The position numbers and the translations under genes were made by a program. Shown piece by piece: positions 1 through 8,203 of a stretch of 64,000 nt of DNA. This DNA is from DAIDKA01 sp035487155 (lineage in GTDB: Bacteria; Pseudomonadota; Gammaproteobacteria; Steroidobacterales; Steroidobacteraceae), in the NCBI GenBank assembly GCA_035487155.1, contig DATHMK010000093.1, positions 15,672-79,671 of the forward strand. Reading direction: 5' to 3'. Within the stretch, counting starts at the first letter, position 1. The number at the start of each line of letters is the position of its first letter. The notes below the pieces were generated by a model. The model was not told the origin of the DNA and ran no database searches. It saw nothing but the letters and a program-made list of their open reading frames with translations.

Positions 1-118
1 CTGCTTTGCCGCGGCACTTTTCTCGCCCCTCATCGTCAAGGGCATCGCCTCAGCGTGTTCGAGCCGCGCAGCCGGAGATGCCAAACATGCGCTCCTGCGG
101 ACGCGCCGAGAATAAAAT

Positions 119-186
119 GCCACCATGGCCATCCAGTGCGGCAAGCGCAGTGGCGCGGTGCCGCCCCGCTCAATTTCGGTGCTGGC
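119..186 (+). other. attC-like recombination site, first in the array
   Basis: Imperfect palindrome directly upstream of the RibD-like gene. The left arm (119-143) pairs with the right arm (159-186): the right arm reversed reads GCCAGCACCGAAATTGAGCG and the left arm begins GCCACCATGGCCATCCAG. The loop is 144-158. The right arm CCGCTCAATTTCGGTGCTGG aligns with the right arm of the site at 5435-5458 over 24 positions with 17 matches, and every mismatch is a transition. This suggests decayed copies of one site type. The gene this site once closed lies left of the window or has decayed. Confidence 0.5.
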
Positions 187-211
187 CCTCAATCAAAAGG
201 AAGGCAAGAAC

Positions 212-874
212 ATGGGACGCGTCCGAGTCAATGGCTTTACCATCTCGCTTGACGGATACGGAGCCGGTCCGAATCAGGACCTCAGGAATCCGCTCGGTCT
301 GGGCGGCACAGATTTGCACCGCTGGTTAGTCCCGACGCGCACGTTCCAACGGACCCTATTTGGCGCCGACGGTGGCACAACCGGGATCGATGACGACTTC
401 GCTGCGCGGGGCTTCAACAATGTTGGCGCCTGGATCCTCGGAAGAAACATGTTCGGACCGATTCGCAATTCCTGGCCCGACATGAACTGGAAAGGCTGGT
501 GGGGGGACAACCCTCCCTATCACGTTCCGACTTTCATCCTGACCCATCACGCGCGCCCACCCATCCAGATGCAAGGCGGAACGACATTCTACTTCGTCAC
601 GGGCGGTATTCACGAGGCGCTTGACCGAGCGCGCGATGCTGCCAACGGCAAGGATGTGCGCATTGGCGGCGGATCTAACACTATCCAGCAATACCTTCGC
701 ACGGGCCTCATCGATGAGCTGCACATCGCTATCTCGCCGGTTTTGCTGGGCGGCGGAGAGCGACTGTTCGAGGGGATTGACATGCGCGCGTTAGGATACG
801 AATGCGTTCAATTCGTCGCCTCGGAGAATGCCACGCACGTTGTACTCCGACGCCAAGTTCACAATGCCGCCTAG
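212..874 (+). CDS. RibD C-terminal / dihydrofolate reductase-family protein
   Basis: 220-residue protein of the RibD C-terminal-domain (DHFR-fold) family, presumably an NAD(P)H-dependent reductase of unknown substrate. Visible family features are the N-terminal strand RVRVNGFTISLDGYGAGP, the ILGRNMFG segment near residue 75, and the C-terminal IGGGSNTIQQYL followed by LIDELHIAISPVLLGGG near residues 150-180, the usual nucleotide-binding half. The ATG at 212 was chosen over an in-frame codon at 125 because AAAGGAAGG lies just upstream and the extra 29 residues look unrelated to the family. It lies between two attC-like palindromes (119-186 and 869-925), so I read it as an integron cassette gene. 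Its TAG stop is inside the second palindrome. Such reductases are common cassette cargo. Confidence 0.85.
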   Translation: MGRVRVNGFTISLDGYGAGPNQDLRNPLGLGGTDLHRWLVPTRTFQRTLFGADGGTTGIDDDFAARGFNNVGAWILGRNMFGPIRNSWPDMNWKGWWGDNPPYHVPTFILTHHARPPIQMQGGTTFYFVTGGIHEALDRARDAANGKDVRIGGGSNTIQQYLRTGLIDELHIAISPVLLGGGERLFEGIDMRALGYECVQFVASENATHVVLRRQVHNAA

Positions 875-925
875 CGACCGGTTGCGGCGCACGACGGTGT
901 CGCGCCGCCGCTGCTTCGGCATTCC
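869..925 (+). other. attC-like recombination site after the RibD-like gene
   Basis: Begins GCCTAGCGACCGGTTGCGGC, matching the RYYYAAC-plus-GTTG left-arm pattern of the other sites (compare GCCTAAC at 6347 and GTTTAACGTCGTTGG at 5947). It ends CGCTGCTTCGGCATTCC, resembling the right arm CGCTCAACTCTGGCATTAGCC at 5437-5458. The arms share GCGGCG near the tip. The stop codon of the preceding gene lies within the first box, as is usual for cassettes. The right box is degenerate (CATTCC in place of GTTRRRY). Confidence 0.4.
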
Positions 926-1162
926 ACGCCGCAGCGAGATCATCGGCGCAATCGCCTTGTAAGGAGCCTGCCTCGGCCGCTTTCAGCGCTGCGCACCGAG
1001 AGATCTGGTCGGCTTTCAAGTCCTGGCGCACGTAGCATAGACTCAATGAAATTCCCGGCTTTCTGGCCGCGTTGGAATGAACCCGGATCAAAGCCTATGT
1101 TAGGAGCCTGGGTTTGGGCATCATCGCGGCCTGGGAGCGCCCTCACCAGACGGGGAAACGGC

Positions 1163-4100
1163 ATGAAGTCCATACAAGACCTGCTGGTCACAGCGACATT
1201 GACGGTTGCGGGTGCGCTGGGTGTCGCGAATGCCATCGCTGCGGACACCTTGGCAGAAGCCTTTGCATCACCGCCGGCGAGCGCCAAGCCCTTCGTATGG
1301 TGGCACTGGATGAACGGCAACATCACACAGGAGGGCATTACGCATGACCTTGAGTGGATGAACCGCATCGGCATCGGTGGCGTCCAGAACTTTGACGCCG
1401 CACTCGGCACGCCGCAAGTCGTCAAGGAGCGCCTGGTGTTCATGACGCCGCCATGGCGGGACGCCTTCCGCCATGCGGTGCAAACGGCCGATCGCCTGGG
1501 GCTCGAGATGAGCATTGCCGGTTCGCCCGGCTGGAGCGAATCGGGCGGCCCATGGGTCAAACCCGAGCAGGCGATGAAGAAGCTCGTGTGGTCCGAAACC
1601 CGAGTCACCGGCGGGCAGCGCTTCCACGGCCCGCTGCCCTCGCCGCCGGGCATTGCCGGCCGCTATCAGGATCAGCCTCTCGGCGCCGGCATCACCGACG
1701 ACGCTGGCGTCCCTGCGCCGGATTTTTATCGCGATGTCGCCGTCATTGCCTTCGCCGTGCCGGCCGTGGATGCCGCGCCGCTGCAGGCAGTCATCACTTC
1801 GAGCGCAGGACCGATCGATGCGACCCTGCTCAGCGATGGTCACCTGGTCAAGGGCGTGGCGCTGCCGTTTCCGAAGAATGGAACGGCAGCCTGGCTCCTA
1901 TGGGATCTGGGTCGCCCCCGGGCCATACGTGGCCTGACACTCGCCTTCGGCGGAACGCCGCAGCTGGACTTCCTGATTGATACCGCGCGTCTACAGGCCG
2001 AACTGCAGGCCAGCGCTGACGCCGTCACCTTCCGCAGCATCGCAAGGCTGAACGACTCGGCGGTTGGCGAGCGGACGATTGCCTTCAACCCGGTCACGGC
2101 ACGCTATTTTCGCCTGCAGCTGCCGACCCCGCCGCCTTCGAGGATGCCATTCGCTCTTCCAGGAATGATCGTTCCCAGCGCAACAGAACAGATCATCACC
2201 GAAGCCGCGCTGCACCTGGCCCCACGGGTCAATCGCGCGGAGGAAAAGGCGGCCTTCTTCGTTGGCACCGGCCTTGATACCTCTCCGACCCCCGATGCGA
2301 ACGCTGCGGACGTCATCGCCGGCACCACCGTCATTGACCTGACTTCGCGAATGCAGCCCGACGGCTCGCTCGACTGGACGCCGCCTAAGGGCACCTGGAC
2401 CGTATTGCGGTTCGGTTATTCCCTGATTGGTGTCACGAACCATCCGGCCTCACCCGAGGGCACCGGCCTGGAGGTCGACAAGCTCAGTCGCGAACACGTC
2501 AAGGCGTATCTGGAGACCTATCTGGACCGCTACGCCGCCTTCCTGGGACCGGAACTGATGGGCGCCCGTGGCCTTCGCGGCATGGTGAATGACAGCTGGG
2601 AGGCAGGTGCGCAGAACTGGACAGAGGCACTGCCCCGGGAGTTCCAGGCGCGGCGCGGCTACGCCATGACACGGTGGCTGCCCGTGCTCACCGGCCGCAT
2701 CGTCGACAGTGCCGCCTCCAGCGATGCATTTCTATGGGATTTCCGCCGCACCCTGGGCGAACTGCTTACCGAGAACCACTATGGGCAACTCGATGCCATC
2801 CTGAAAGCGCGCGGCATGGTCCACTATGTCGAATCGCACGAGACCGGCCGCGCCTTCATCGGTGACGGGATGGACGTCAAGCGTACCGCCACGGTGCCGA
2901 TGAGCGCGACCTGGGTCAGCGGCAACAACCCTCCGGCAAGCTACGACTCTGATGTCCGTGAGTCAGCCTCCGTTGCGCACCTTTATGGCCAGAATCTGGT
3001 CGCGGCGGAGTCCCTGACGACGTCGGGACCCGCGTTTGGGTATGCGCCGGCGGATCTGAAAGCTACTGCCGATCGCATGCTTTCGAACGGCCTTAACCGC
3101 TTCGTCATACATACCTCCGTCCACCAGCCCCTCGACGACAAGGCACCCGGATTCACGCTCGGGCCTTTTGGCCAGTATTTCACGCGCCAGGAAACCTGGG
3201 CGGAACAGGCCCGGCCCTGGATCTCCTACCTGGCGCGCAGCGCCTTCCTGCTACAGCAGGGACATTTTGTCGCGGACATCCTCTACTACTATGGGGAGGA
3301 CTCGAACATCACGGCGCTGTACGGTGCTGGTCTGCCGAGCGTGCCTGCGGGCTACGCCTATGATTTCGCGAACCCGCATGCCCTGACTCTGCTGCATGTG
3401 CAGGATGGTGACCTCACGACAGCCAGTGGCATGCGTTACCGTGTGCTCGCACTTGATCCACGTACGCGTTGGATGTCACTGGATGTATTGCGGCGTATCG
3501 CATCTCTAGCCGGCGACGGCGCGACCATCGTGGGCGACAAGCCGCAGAACACACCCAGCCTCGCGGACGACGCTTCCGAGTTCCACCGGCTTGCGGACGC
3601 TGTCTGGGGCGCCGGCGATGCCGCAGGGACGCACATCTACGGCAAGGGACGGGCGATTCGTGCCGCAACGCTGGCGGACGCCATCACCATGCTGGGCATC
3701 GCGCCGGACTTCACCTATTCAGTACCTGCATCGGATACGCCGCTGGTCTACGTGCATCGACGCCTCGATGACGGCGATCTGTACTACCTCAGCAGCCGCA
3801 AGGCCGCGGCCGTCAACCTGGAGGCAAGCTTCCGTGTCGTCGGCAAGGCACCCGAACTTTGGTACGCCGATACGGGCCGCCGCGTGCCTGCGAGCTATCG
3901 TATCGAAGCTGGCCGCACGATCGTAACGCTGCCGCTCGAGGCACGGGATGCGGTATTCGTCGTCTTCCGGCAGCCGGCCACGCAGACGGAACGTCGTTTG
4001 CCGGTTCCGGCACAGAGGGTCGTCGCAAGCCTGGAGGGTCCCTGGCAGCTGACCTTTCAGTCGGGTCGCGGCGCACCATCCTCGGCAGTATTGCCGCAGC

Positions 4101-4519
4101 TGGCGTCCTGGACGAAGAACGCGGACCCGGGCATCAGGTACTTCTCCGGGACCGCGGTCTACCACCAGAGACTTGCTGTTCAGGGTGCGTGGCTCACAGC
4201 CGATTCGCGAGTCGACCTTGATCTCGGGGCCGTCAAGAGCCTAGCCGAGGTCGTGGTGAATGGTCGTTCGGTGGGCATACTGTGGAAAGCGCCCTACCGC
4301 ATCGACCTCACCGACGCCGTCAAGGTTGGCGCCAATGATCTCGAGATCCGTGTGACGAACCTGTGGCCCAACCGGATGATCGGCGACAAACAGCCGGGCG
4401 CCTCGAAGATCACCTTCGCGACACTGGATCCCTACACGGCGGATTCACCGCTGCTCGAGTCCGGACTTCTCGGGCCGGTTCGTATCCTGACGTCGAGACT
4501 CACGATCCATGAGAAGTAG
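1163..4519 (+). CDS. Exported GH106-type alpha-L-rhamnosidase
   Basis: 1118-residue exported glycoside hydrolase, most like family GH106 (inverting alpha-L-rhamnosidases that remove rhamnose from plant or bacterial glycans). A Sec signal peptide (MKSIQDLLVTATLTVAGALG... AIAAD) is followed at about residues 34-50 by KPFVWWHWMNGNITQEGI, the N-terminal hallmark of the family. A large catalytic region follows. A C-terminal jelly-roll carbohydrate-binding module (about 985-1110) contains SLAEVVVNGRSVGILWKAP and NDLEIRVTNLWPNRMIGD, typical of GH106/GH2-like ancillary domains. The ATG at 1163 starts the signal peptide; an in-frame codon at 1046 would add 39 unlikely residues. The 926-1162 stretch upstream holds no gene I can support. 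The gene is much larger than its cassette-like neighbours and stands alone, with no transporter or other glycosidase next to it. Confidence 0.85.
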   Translation: MKSIQDLLVTATLTVAGALGVANAIAADTLAEAFASPPASAKPFVWWHWMNGNITQEGITHDLEWMNRIGIGGVQNFDAALGTPQVVKERLVFMTPPWRDAFRHAVQTADRLGLEMSIAGSPGWSESGGPWVKPEQAMKKLVWSETRVTGGQRFHGPLPSPPGIAGRYQDQPLGAGITDDAGVPAPDFYRDVAVIAFAVPAVDAAPLQAVITSSAGPIDATLLSDGHLVKGVALPFPKNGTAAWLLWDLGRPRAIRGLTLAFGGTPQLDFLIDTARLQAELQASADAVTFRSIARLNDSAVGERTIAFNPVTARYFRLQLPTPPPSRMPFALPGMIVPSATEQIITEAALHLAPRVNRAEEKAAFFVGTGLDTSPTPDANAADVIAGTTVIDLTSRMQPDGSLDWTPPKGTWTVLRFGYSLIGVTNHPASPEGTGLEVDKLSREHVKAYLETYLDRYAAFLGPELMGARGLRGMVNDSWEAGAQNWTEALPREFQARRGYAMTRWLPVLTGRIVDSAASSDAFLWDFRRTLGELLTENHYGQLDAILKARGMVHYVESHETGRAFIGDGMDVKRTATVPMSATWVSGNNPPASYDSDVRESASVAHLYGQNLVAAESLTTSGPAFGYAPADLKATADRMLSNGLNRFVIHTSVHQPLDDKAPGFTLGPFGQYFTRQETWAEQARPWISYLARSAFLLQQGHFVADILYYYGEDSNITALYGAGLPSVPAGYAYDFANPHALTLLHVQDGDLTTASGMRYRVLALDPRTRWMSLDVLRRIASLAGDGATIVGDKPQNTPSLADDASEFHRLADAVWGAGDAAGTHIYGKGRAIRAATLADAITMLGIAPDFTYSVPASDTPLVYVHRRLDDGDLYYLSSRKAAAVNLEASFRVVGKAPELWYADTGRRVPASYRIEAGRTIVTLPLEARDAVFVVFRQPATQTERRLPVPAQRVVASLEGPWQLTFQSGRGAPSSAVLPQLASWTKNADPGIRYFSGTAVYHQRLAVQGAWLTADSRVDLDLGAVKSLAEVVVNGRSVGILWKAPYRIDLTDAVKVGANDLEIRVTNLWPNRMIGDKQPGASKITFATLDPYTADSPLLESGLLGPVRILTSRLTIHEK

Positions 4520-4684
4520 TCCGGCTGCAGGTCCCTGGCCTCGGTCAACTCTTGACCGCGGGCACGAATGACCCGACTTGCCACACTGTCGCTGATCGTT
4601 TTGCCGATTTCGCTAGCCCCTGCGCTACGAAAACCAGACAAGGCGTTCTGGTGGGATGAAGTGACCCGTACAAGTGTGACGCGA

Positions 4685-4711
4685 GTGCTCAGCTAACGGG
4701 CGTTGGAAGGT
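4685..4711 (+). other. Possible degenerate attC half-site before the LysE gene
   Basis: The segment GTGCTCAGCTAACGGGCGTT followed by GGAAGG aligns with the right arm of the other sites (GCTCAACTCTGGCGTTAG), ending in GTTGGA just before the LysE start. It can also be read as a left arm (AGCTAAC then GCGTTGG). I could not find a convincing partner arm between 4520 and 4684, so only a half-site is claimed. The rest of 4520-4720 holds no gene I can support. Confidence 0.25.
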
Positions 4712-4720
4712 CCAGAACAT

Positions 4721-5356
4721 ATGCCGACACTATCAGCCGTTCTGTCATTCGCCGTTGTCGCCTTCCTCATGGCGCTTTCGCCAGGACCTAATCTGCTGTA
4801 CCTGGCCTCCAGGTCCATTTGTCAGGGTAAGGCCGCCGGGTTTGCATCCCTCGCAGGTGTCTGTACCGGTATGCTTGTCTACATGCTGGCGACGGCTGCT
4901 GGTTTATCCGGGCTCTTTACTGCCGTGCCCATCGCCTACGCCGCAGTCCGATGGGCGGGCGCGGCCTACCTGCTTTGGCTCGCCTATAGGGTGATAACGA
5001 CCCGGTCGTCATCGTCGATTTCAACGGCACTCCCTTTTGAAGGGGCAAGCCGGCTCTATCGTCGAGGTCTACTGACCTGCTTGCTCAATCCCAAGATTGT
5101 CGTTACGTACAGCGCCTTACTGCCCCAGTTCCTGGATCCCGCGTCGGGCCATATATTGGGCCAGACCATTGTGCTCGGACTAGTGCAAATATTCACTGCA
5201 GCGGGCGCCCATTCTATCGTCATCGTTTCGGCGGCGGCTGTGGCGTCATTGGCCGCAAAACATCGTGCCTTCGCCAAAGCTCAACGGTACCTGCTTGGTT
5301 CAGTTCTAGCGGCACTGGCGCTGCGCCTGGCAGCCGAGCGACGCAGTGCCGTCTGA
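4721..5356 (+). CDS. LysE/RhtB-family exporter
   Basis: 211-residue inner-membrane protein of the LysE/RhtB translocator family, which exports amino acids, homoserine lactones or similar small molecules. The diagnostic SPGPNLLYLASRSICQGK motif is near residues 22-40, followed by hydrophobic segments consistent with five or six transmembrane helices and the LLTCLLNPKIVV segment typical of the family's mid-region. The ATG at 4721 has GGAAGG ten bases upstream; a TTG at 4703 is less likely. Its stop codon lies inside the attC-like palindrome 5351-5458, so it is probably a cassette gene. The substrate cannot be told from sequence. Confidence 0.9.
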   Translation: MPTLSAVLSFAVVAFLMALSPGPNLLYLASRSICQGKAAGFASLAGVCTGMLVYMLATAAGLSGLFTAVPIAYAAVRWAGAAYLLWLAYRVITTRSSSSISTALPFEGASRLYRRGLLTCLLNPKIVVTYSALLPQFLDPASGHILGQTIVLGLVQIFTAAGAHSIVIVSAAAVASLAAKHRAFAKAQRYLLGSVLAALALRLAAERRSAV

Positions 5357-5458
5357 CATTCGTTGGCGCGAACCGCTCAGGTGCACTGTCACACTTCCTT
5401 TCACCACGACTCCCCGGTGGCCAGGTGCGCGTGCGACCGCTCAACTCTGGCATTAGCC
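5351..5458 (+). other. attC-like recombination site after the LysE gene
   Basis: Long imperfect palindrome (108 bp). Left arm GTCTGACATTCGTTGGCGCG starts at 5351 and overlaps the TGA of the LysE gene. Right arm CGCTCAACTCTGGCATTAGC ends at 5458. The right arm resembles the well-known cassette right arm GCTTAACTCAAGCGTTAG. Both arms carry GTTG facing the centre (the right-arm complement reads GGCTAATGCCAGAGTTGAGC). The first base of the right-hand box is A rather than G. Confidence 0.55.
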
Positions 5459-5463
5459 CTGCT

Positions 5464-5937
5464 ATGACCATCTGGACCCCATTTGGTATGCCATACGAAA
5501 TACATGCAGGTCGAGAACTGAAATTCATGCTCCGTCGCGGCAAGCCTCCTGCGCACTTTTGCGGTGGCTATCCACCCGAGCCAGAAGCGGAGATCATTCC
5601 ACGCGCCGCCTTTGCGCCTTACGTCAGGGACGGTAGTTTCGAGATGTGCGCTTTCGTCGAACCCCTCCTACAGCCTATTCCTGAGGCGCCCCAGATGCGC
5701 GCAACGATCCAAGTAATCCACGCTGCTCGTTCTGAGACCTGGCGCATTGATGCCTATGTAGGCATGCAGGCTGAAGCTGCGAAACTCGGATCGCGTGAGC
5801 GCCTCGAGCGGCGTCAAGAAAGCCTGTTGGGCTACACTGATGCAGAAAACGACCCGCACATCGAGCACATGTTGAGTGCTCCCCATGCCGGCGCTTTCCC
5901 GTGGCTCGGGCGTCTGATGCGGGAGCGACATAAATGA
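5464..5937 (+). CDS. Hypothetical cassette-type protein
   Basis: 157-residue soluble protein that I do not recognise. It starts at ATG 5464, six bases after the right box of the upstream attC-like site; a GTG at 5425 lies inside that site and is rejected. There are no transmembrane segments and no signal peptide. Features are a Pro-rich FCGGYPPEPEAEIIPRAAF segment near residue 35 and a charged ERLERRQESL stretch near residue 115. It is flanked by attC-like palindromes on both sides, so it fits the class of unique hypothetical proteins that dominate integron cassettes. Confidence 0.6.
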   Translation: MTIWTPFGMPYEIHAGRELKFMLRRGKPPAHFCGGYPPEPEAEIIPRAAFAPYVRDGSFEMCAFVEPLLQPIPEAPQMRATIQVIHAARSETWRIDAYVGMQAEAAKLGSRERLERRQESLLGYTDAENDPHIEHMLSAPHAGAFPWLGRLMRERHK

Positions 5938-5946
5938 CGGCGGCAA

Positions 5947-5993
5947 GTTTAACGTCGTTGGAGCGGACGGGCCGCTCTACTGGGACGTTAGAC
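5947..5993 (+). other. attC-like recombination site (best-conserved copy)
   Basis: Compact 47-bp palindrome with canonical outer boxes. The left box GTTTAAC (5947-5953) fits RYYYAAC and the right box GTTAGAC (5987-5993) fits GTTRRRY. Left arm GTTTAACGTCGTTGGAGCGG pairs imperfectly with the complement of the right arm, GTCTAACGTCCCAGTAGAGC followed by GG. AGCGG faces CCGCT across the tip, and unpaired bases interrupt the stem as in functional attC sites. It lies just after the 5464-5937 gene and before the next short gene. Confidence 0.7.
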
Positions 5994-6046
5994 TCACAAC
6001 CGGGGATCTGGAGACTACTTGCCGCGGTTGGTTTATCCTCTGACTA

Positions 6047-6352
6047 ATGGGCACCAGGCACCATTGGCGGGTCTTCCTTGCATGCCCGGATATGGCCATG
6101 GCCACACCCGTCGCGGAGTATCTGTCCCGGCACGATTGCCCGGCATATGTCTTCCCATTGCCTCCAAGCTTCAAGGTGCTGGTGCCGACAGCAGCCGTCC
6201 TGGTACCGGTCGAGTTTCTGCACCGCGCGCAGCACATTTGGCGCAGCGCCGATATCCTTGGTGATCTAACTCAAGGAGAACCCGAGTGCCTCGCCACAGG
6301 CAGACTCCCCGGCGAGTTCCTTGAACCACACGCGCATGAAGATGCGGCCTAA
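6047..6352 (+). CDS. Small DUF2007-like protein (putative)
   Basis: 101-residue soluble protein. The RVFLACPDMAMATPVAEYLS start, then a short stretch ending in YVFPLPPSFKVLVP, resembles the DUF2007 'putative signal transducing' fold, in which one strand-helix unit covers the position of an element relative to its product; this is a weak match. The C-terminus (LGDLTQGEPECLATGRLPG) is polar. The TAA stop lies inside the attC-like palindrome 6347-6421, and the gene follows the palindrome ending at 5993, so it has cassette layout. No clear Shine-Dalgarno sequence is visible. Confidence 0.5.
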   Translation: MGTRHHWRVFLACPDMAMATPVAEYLSRHDCPAYVFPLPPSFKVLVPTAAVLVPVEFLHRAQHIWRSADILGDLTQGEPECLATGRLPGEFLEPHAHEDAA

Positions 6353-6421
6353 CCTTCCATCGAGCGAGCGCGCCATGAGCACAATGATCGGGTGCCGCGT
6401 CCACTCCCTTTGGCCTTAGAC
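6347..6421 (+). other. attC-like recombination site
   Basis: Left box GCCTAAC (6347-6353) fits RYYYAAC and contains the TAA of the preceding gene. The right box CTTAGAC (6415-6421) differs from GTTRRRY only at its first base. The left arm begins GCCTAACCTTCCATCGAGCG. The complement of the right arm begins GTCTAAGGCCAAAGGGAGTG. The next start codon is twelve bases after the right box. Confidence 0.55.
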
Positions 6422-6432
6422 CGCTGCGAACC

Positions 6433-6834
6433 ATGGTGCGCCTGCCCTTTCCGTTGGGATACATGTCCGAGCTTGCTCCAGGCAAGATAGTGTTGTGGTG
6501 CTACTTCATTTGGTATTTAGTCACGGTTGCGGCCCATTTCGACGCGTCTCCCGGGCTTTGGCTCAGCTCACTGGGAATTAGCGGCATCGTTGGCTGTGGC
6601 CTATTGCTGAGCGTCCAAAATCGGGGCTCGCATAAGCCGAGCGGCTGGCAGACATTCCGGCTGTTTCTCATGCCATTCTGCGTTTCGAGCTTTTCTGCAC
6701 TGATCAAGGGTCAAGGATACTTTCTGGTATTGCCACCGCAGACGCTGGACTTGTGCCTGTCAATTTCGCTGTGCGTTGCCTTTGTATTAATTGTTCTCGG
6801 GCTGAAGAGCATTCAGCGACGGGAGCGAGCCTGA
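6433..6834 (+). CDS. Small inner-membrane protein, unknown function
   Basis: 133-residue protein with four predicted hydrophobic segments at about residues 18-34, 44-60, 77-93 and 103-124, including IVLWCYFIWYLVTVAAHF and LDLCLSISLCVAFVLIVLGL. It ends with a basic KSIQRRERA tail, suggesting a cytoplasmic C-terminus. I recognise no family. The gene begins twelve bases after one attC-like site, and its TGA lies inside the next (6829-6890). Its base composition looks more AT-rich than genes beyond 10 kb, in keeping with acquired cassette cargo. Confidence 0.6.
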   Translation: MVRLPFPLGYMSELAPGKIVLWCYFIWYLVTVAAHFDASPGLWLSSLGISGIVGCGLLLSVQNRGSHKPSGWQTFRLFLMPFCVSSFSALIKGQGYFLVLPPQTLDLCLSISLCVAFVLIVLGLKSIQRRERA

Positions 6835-6890
6835 GAACGGTTTCGCTCAACTTCAGGCGCCTGCCGCGCCACTGAACTCTGGCGTCAGAT
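6829..6890 (+). other. attC-like recombination site
   Basis: The left arm starts GCCTGAGAAC, overlapping the TGA of the upstream gene. The right arm CACTGAACTCTGGCGTCAGA ends at 6890 (box GTCAGAT, one transition from GTTAGAT). The core AACTCTGGC of the right arm is identical to that at 5442-5451, 1.4 kb away. The following gene starts fifteen bases later. Confidence 0.55.
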
Positions 6891-6904
6891 TTTTAGGGGC
6901 CATT

Positions 6905-7348
6905 TTGACAACTCAGCCATATCTGAATCCGACGCAGGAACAAGGGCAGGCCTTCTTCAGTCGCAACATCATCGGCAGTGTCGTAATGCTGAACCTGCTT
7001 CGATTCCGAACCGTTGCCGACTATTCCGCCGAGCCGGCATTGATGCCCAGGTGGCCTATATCTGGTGAGGAGGCGTACCGCCTATACATGGAGCATACCC
7101 TGCCATATCTCCAGGCTTCGGGCGGCGAGTTACTATTCTATGGCCGCGGCGGCGACTTTCTCATTGGTCCAGCCGATGAGCGCTGGGATGCAGCAATGCT
7201 CGTCCGACAAACGAGCATCGCATCATTCTTGTCGTTCGCTTCGAACCGGGACTATCTTGCCGGCATCGGACACCGCACGGCGGCGCTGGAAGATTCGCGT
7301 TTGCTCCCATTGATCAGTGCGCAGACCCAGCATGTGCTCGACTTGTAA
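6905..7348 (+). CDS. DUF1330-family protein
   Basis: 147-residue soluble protein of the DUF1330 family (ferredoxin-like, related to dimeric alpha-beta barrel proteins; biochemical role unsettled). Supporting features are the strand VVMLNLLRFR near residue 27, the YMEHTLPYLQASGGELLFYG segment near residues 60-80, and the C-terminal region WDAAMLVRQTSIASFLSFAS, matching the family's 'value-of-deviation' strand-helix unit. The start is a TTG at 6905 with AGGGG seven bases upstream; the only later ATG would delete the first strand. It has cassette layout: attC-like sites end at 6890 and begin at 7338. Confidence 0.75.
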   Translation: MTTQPYLNPTQEQGQAFFSRNIIGSVVMLNLLRFRTVADYSAEPALMPRWPISGEEAYRLYMEHTLPYLQASGGELLFYGRGGDFLIGPADERWDAAMLVRQTSIASFLSFASNRDYLAGIGHRTAALEDSRLLPLISAQTQHVLDL

Positions 7349-7389
7349 GGTCAGGGCGCACCGCCCAGCCTTGATGTTTGGCGTCCAGC
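7338..7389 (+). other. Degenerate attC-like site
   Basis: The left arm CTCGACTTGTAAGGTCAGGG overlaps the TAA at 7346-7348. The complement of the right arm reads CTGGACGCCAAACATCAAGG then CTGGGCG, so CTNGAC and GGGCG pair. The right box GTCCAGC is decayed relative to GTTRRRY. It sits immediately before the GTG start at 7391. Confidence 0.35.
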
Positions 7390-7390
7390 C

Positions 7391-7795
7391 GTGCGCATAG
7401 AGCACGTCGCGCTGTGGACCGGGGACCTCGCCAGATTGGAGAGATTCTACTGCTGCTATTTTGGCGCCAAGGCCGGCCCTCGCTATGTCAATGCGGCAAA
7501 AGGCTTCGAATCCTGTTTCCTCAGCTTCACCGATGGCGCTCGCCTTGAAATCATGACGACCGTTTCGCTATCGCTATCAGCCCGACATTCCGCAACCCAG
7601 ACCTTAGGCTTGGCCCATTTCGCCGTTGCCGTGGGCTCCGCTCAACAAGTGGATGAACTGGCTCGAAGAATGCGTGATGAGGGCATTACAATCCTCGACG
7701 GGCCGCGCCGCACCGGCGATGGCTACTATGAGGCGGTGACGCTTGACCCTGACGGCAATCGCGTCGAGATATGCTCAACCGGGGACAAGAACTAG
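7391..7795 (+). CDS. VOC-family (glyoxalase-like) protein
   Basis: 134-residue vicinal-oxygen-chelate protein with two beta-alpha-beta-beta-beta modules. It starts RIEHVALWTGDLARLERFY, with metal-ligand-type His4, and has the second-module strand LAHFAVAV and the terminal DPDGNRVEICST with a candidate Glu ligand. Such proteins act as glyoxalases, fosfomycin-type resistance enzymes, dioxygenases or binding proteins; the substrate is unknown. The start is GTG, two bases after a degenerate attC-like site. It is separated by only 15 bp from a second VOC gene, so the two are probably co-transcribed. Confidence 0.85.
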   Translation: MRIEHVALWTGDLARLERFYCCYFGAKAGPRYVNAAKGFESCFLSFTDGARLEIMTTVSLSLSARHSATQTLGLAHFAVAVGSAQQVDELARRMRDEGITILDGPRRTGDGYYEAVTLDPDGNRVEICSTGDKN

Positions 7796-7810
7796 CCCCT
7801 CGGAAATTCC

Positions 7811-8197
7811 ATGAAGCGAGTCACTGGCATCGGGGGCATCTTCTTCAAGGCCAAGGATGCTCCGGGCCTACAGGCCTGGTACCAGCGACACCTGGGAATT
7901 GATGTGCAGGAATGGGGTGGCACGGCATTCAAATGGACCGACGGCAACGATAAGCCGGTTGCCGGAACTACCGCCTGGAGCATCGTTGCGACGCCAAGTG
8001 AGCACTTGGCACCCAGCACTGCGTCTTTCATGGTGAACTACCGGGTAGAGGATCTCCCTTCTCTGCTTAGAGTCCTGCGCGAAGAAGGCTGCAACGTTCT
8101 GGAAAAGACTGACGACTCCGAGTACGGAAAGTTTGGTTGGGTCATCGATCCGGAAGGCAACAAAGTGGAACTTTGGCAGCCGCCAGATGGCCAATGA
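7811..8197 (+). CDS. VOC-family protein (second of a pair)
   Basis: 128-residue VOC-fold protein. GIGGIFFKAKDAPGLQAWYQ gives the first strand-helix, EWGGTAFKW the typical loop, and the terminal GWVIDPEGNKVELWQP is the family's C-terminal signature with a candidate Glu metal ligand. It is not closely similar to the preceding VOC protein, so it is not a recent duplicate. There is no attC-like element between it and either neighbour (15 bp before, 6 bp after), so 7391-8548 looks like one transcription unit. Confidence 0.85.
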   Translation: MKRVTGIGGIFFKAKDAPGLQAWYQRHLGIDVQEWGGTAFKWTDGNDKPVAGTTAWSIVATPSEHLAPSTASFMVNYRVEDLPSLLRVLREEGCNVLEKTDDSEYGKFGWVIDPEGNKVELWQPPDGQ

Positions 8198-8203
8198 TCA
8201 GTT

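Noticed and set aside
4520..4720. Short reading frames in the gap between the rhamnosidase and LysE genes
   Set aside because: They lack start signals, fall mostly opposite coding DNA, and show no recognisable protein features.
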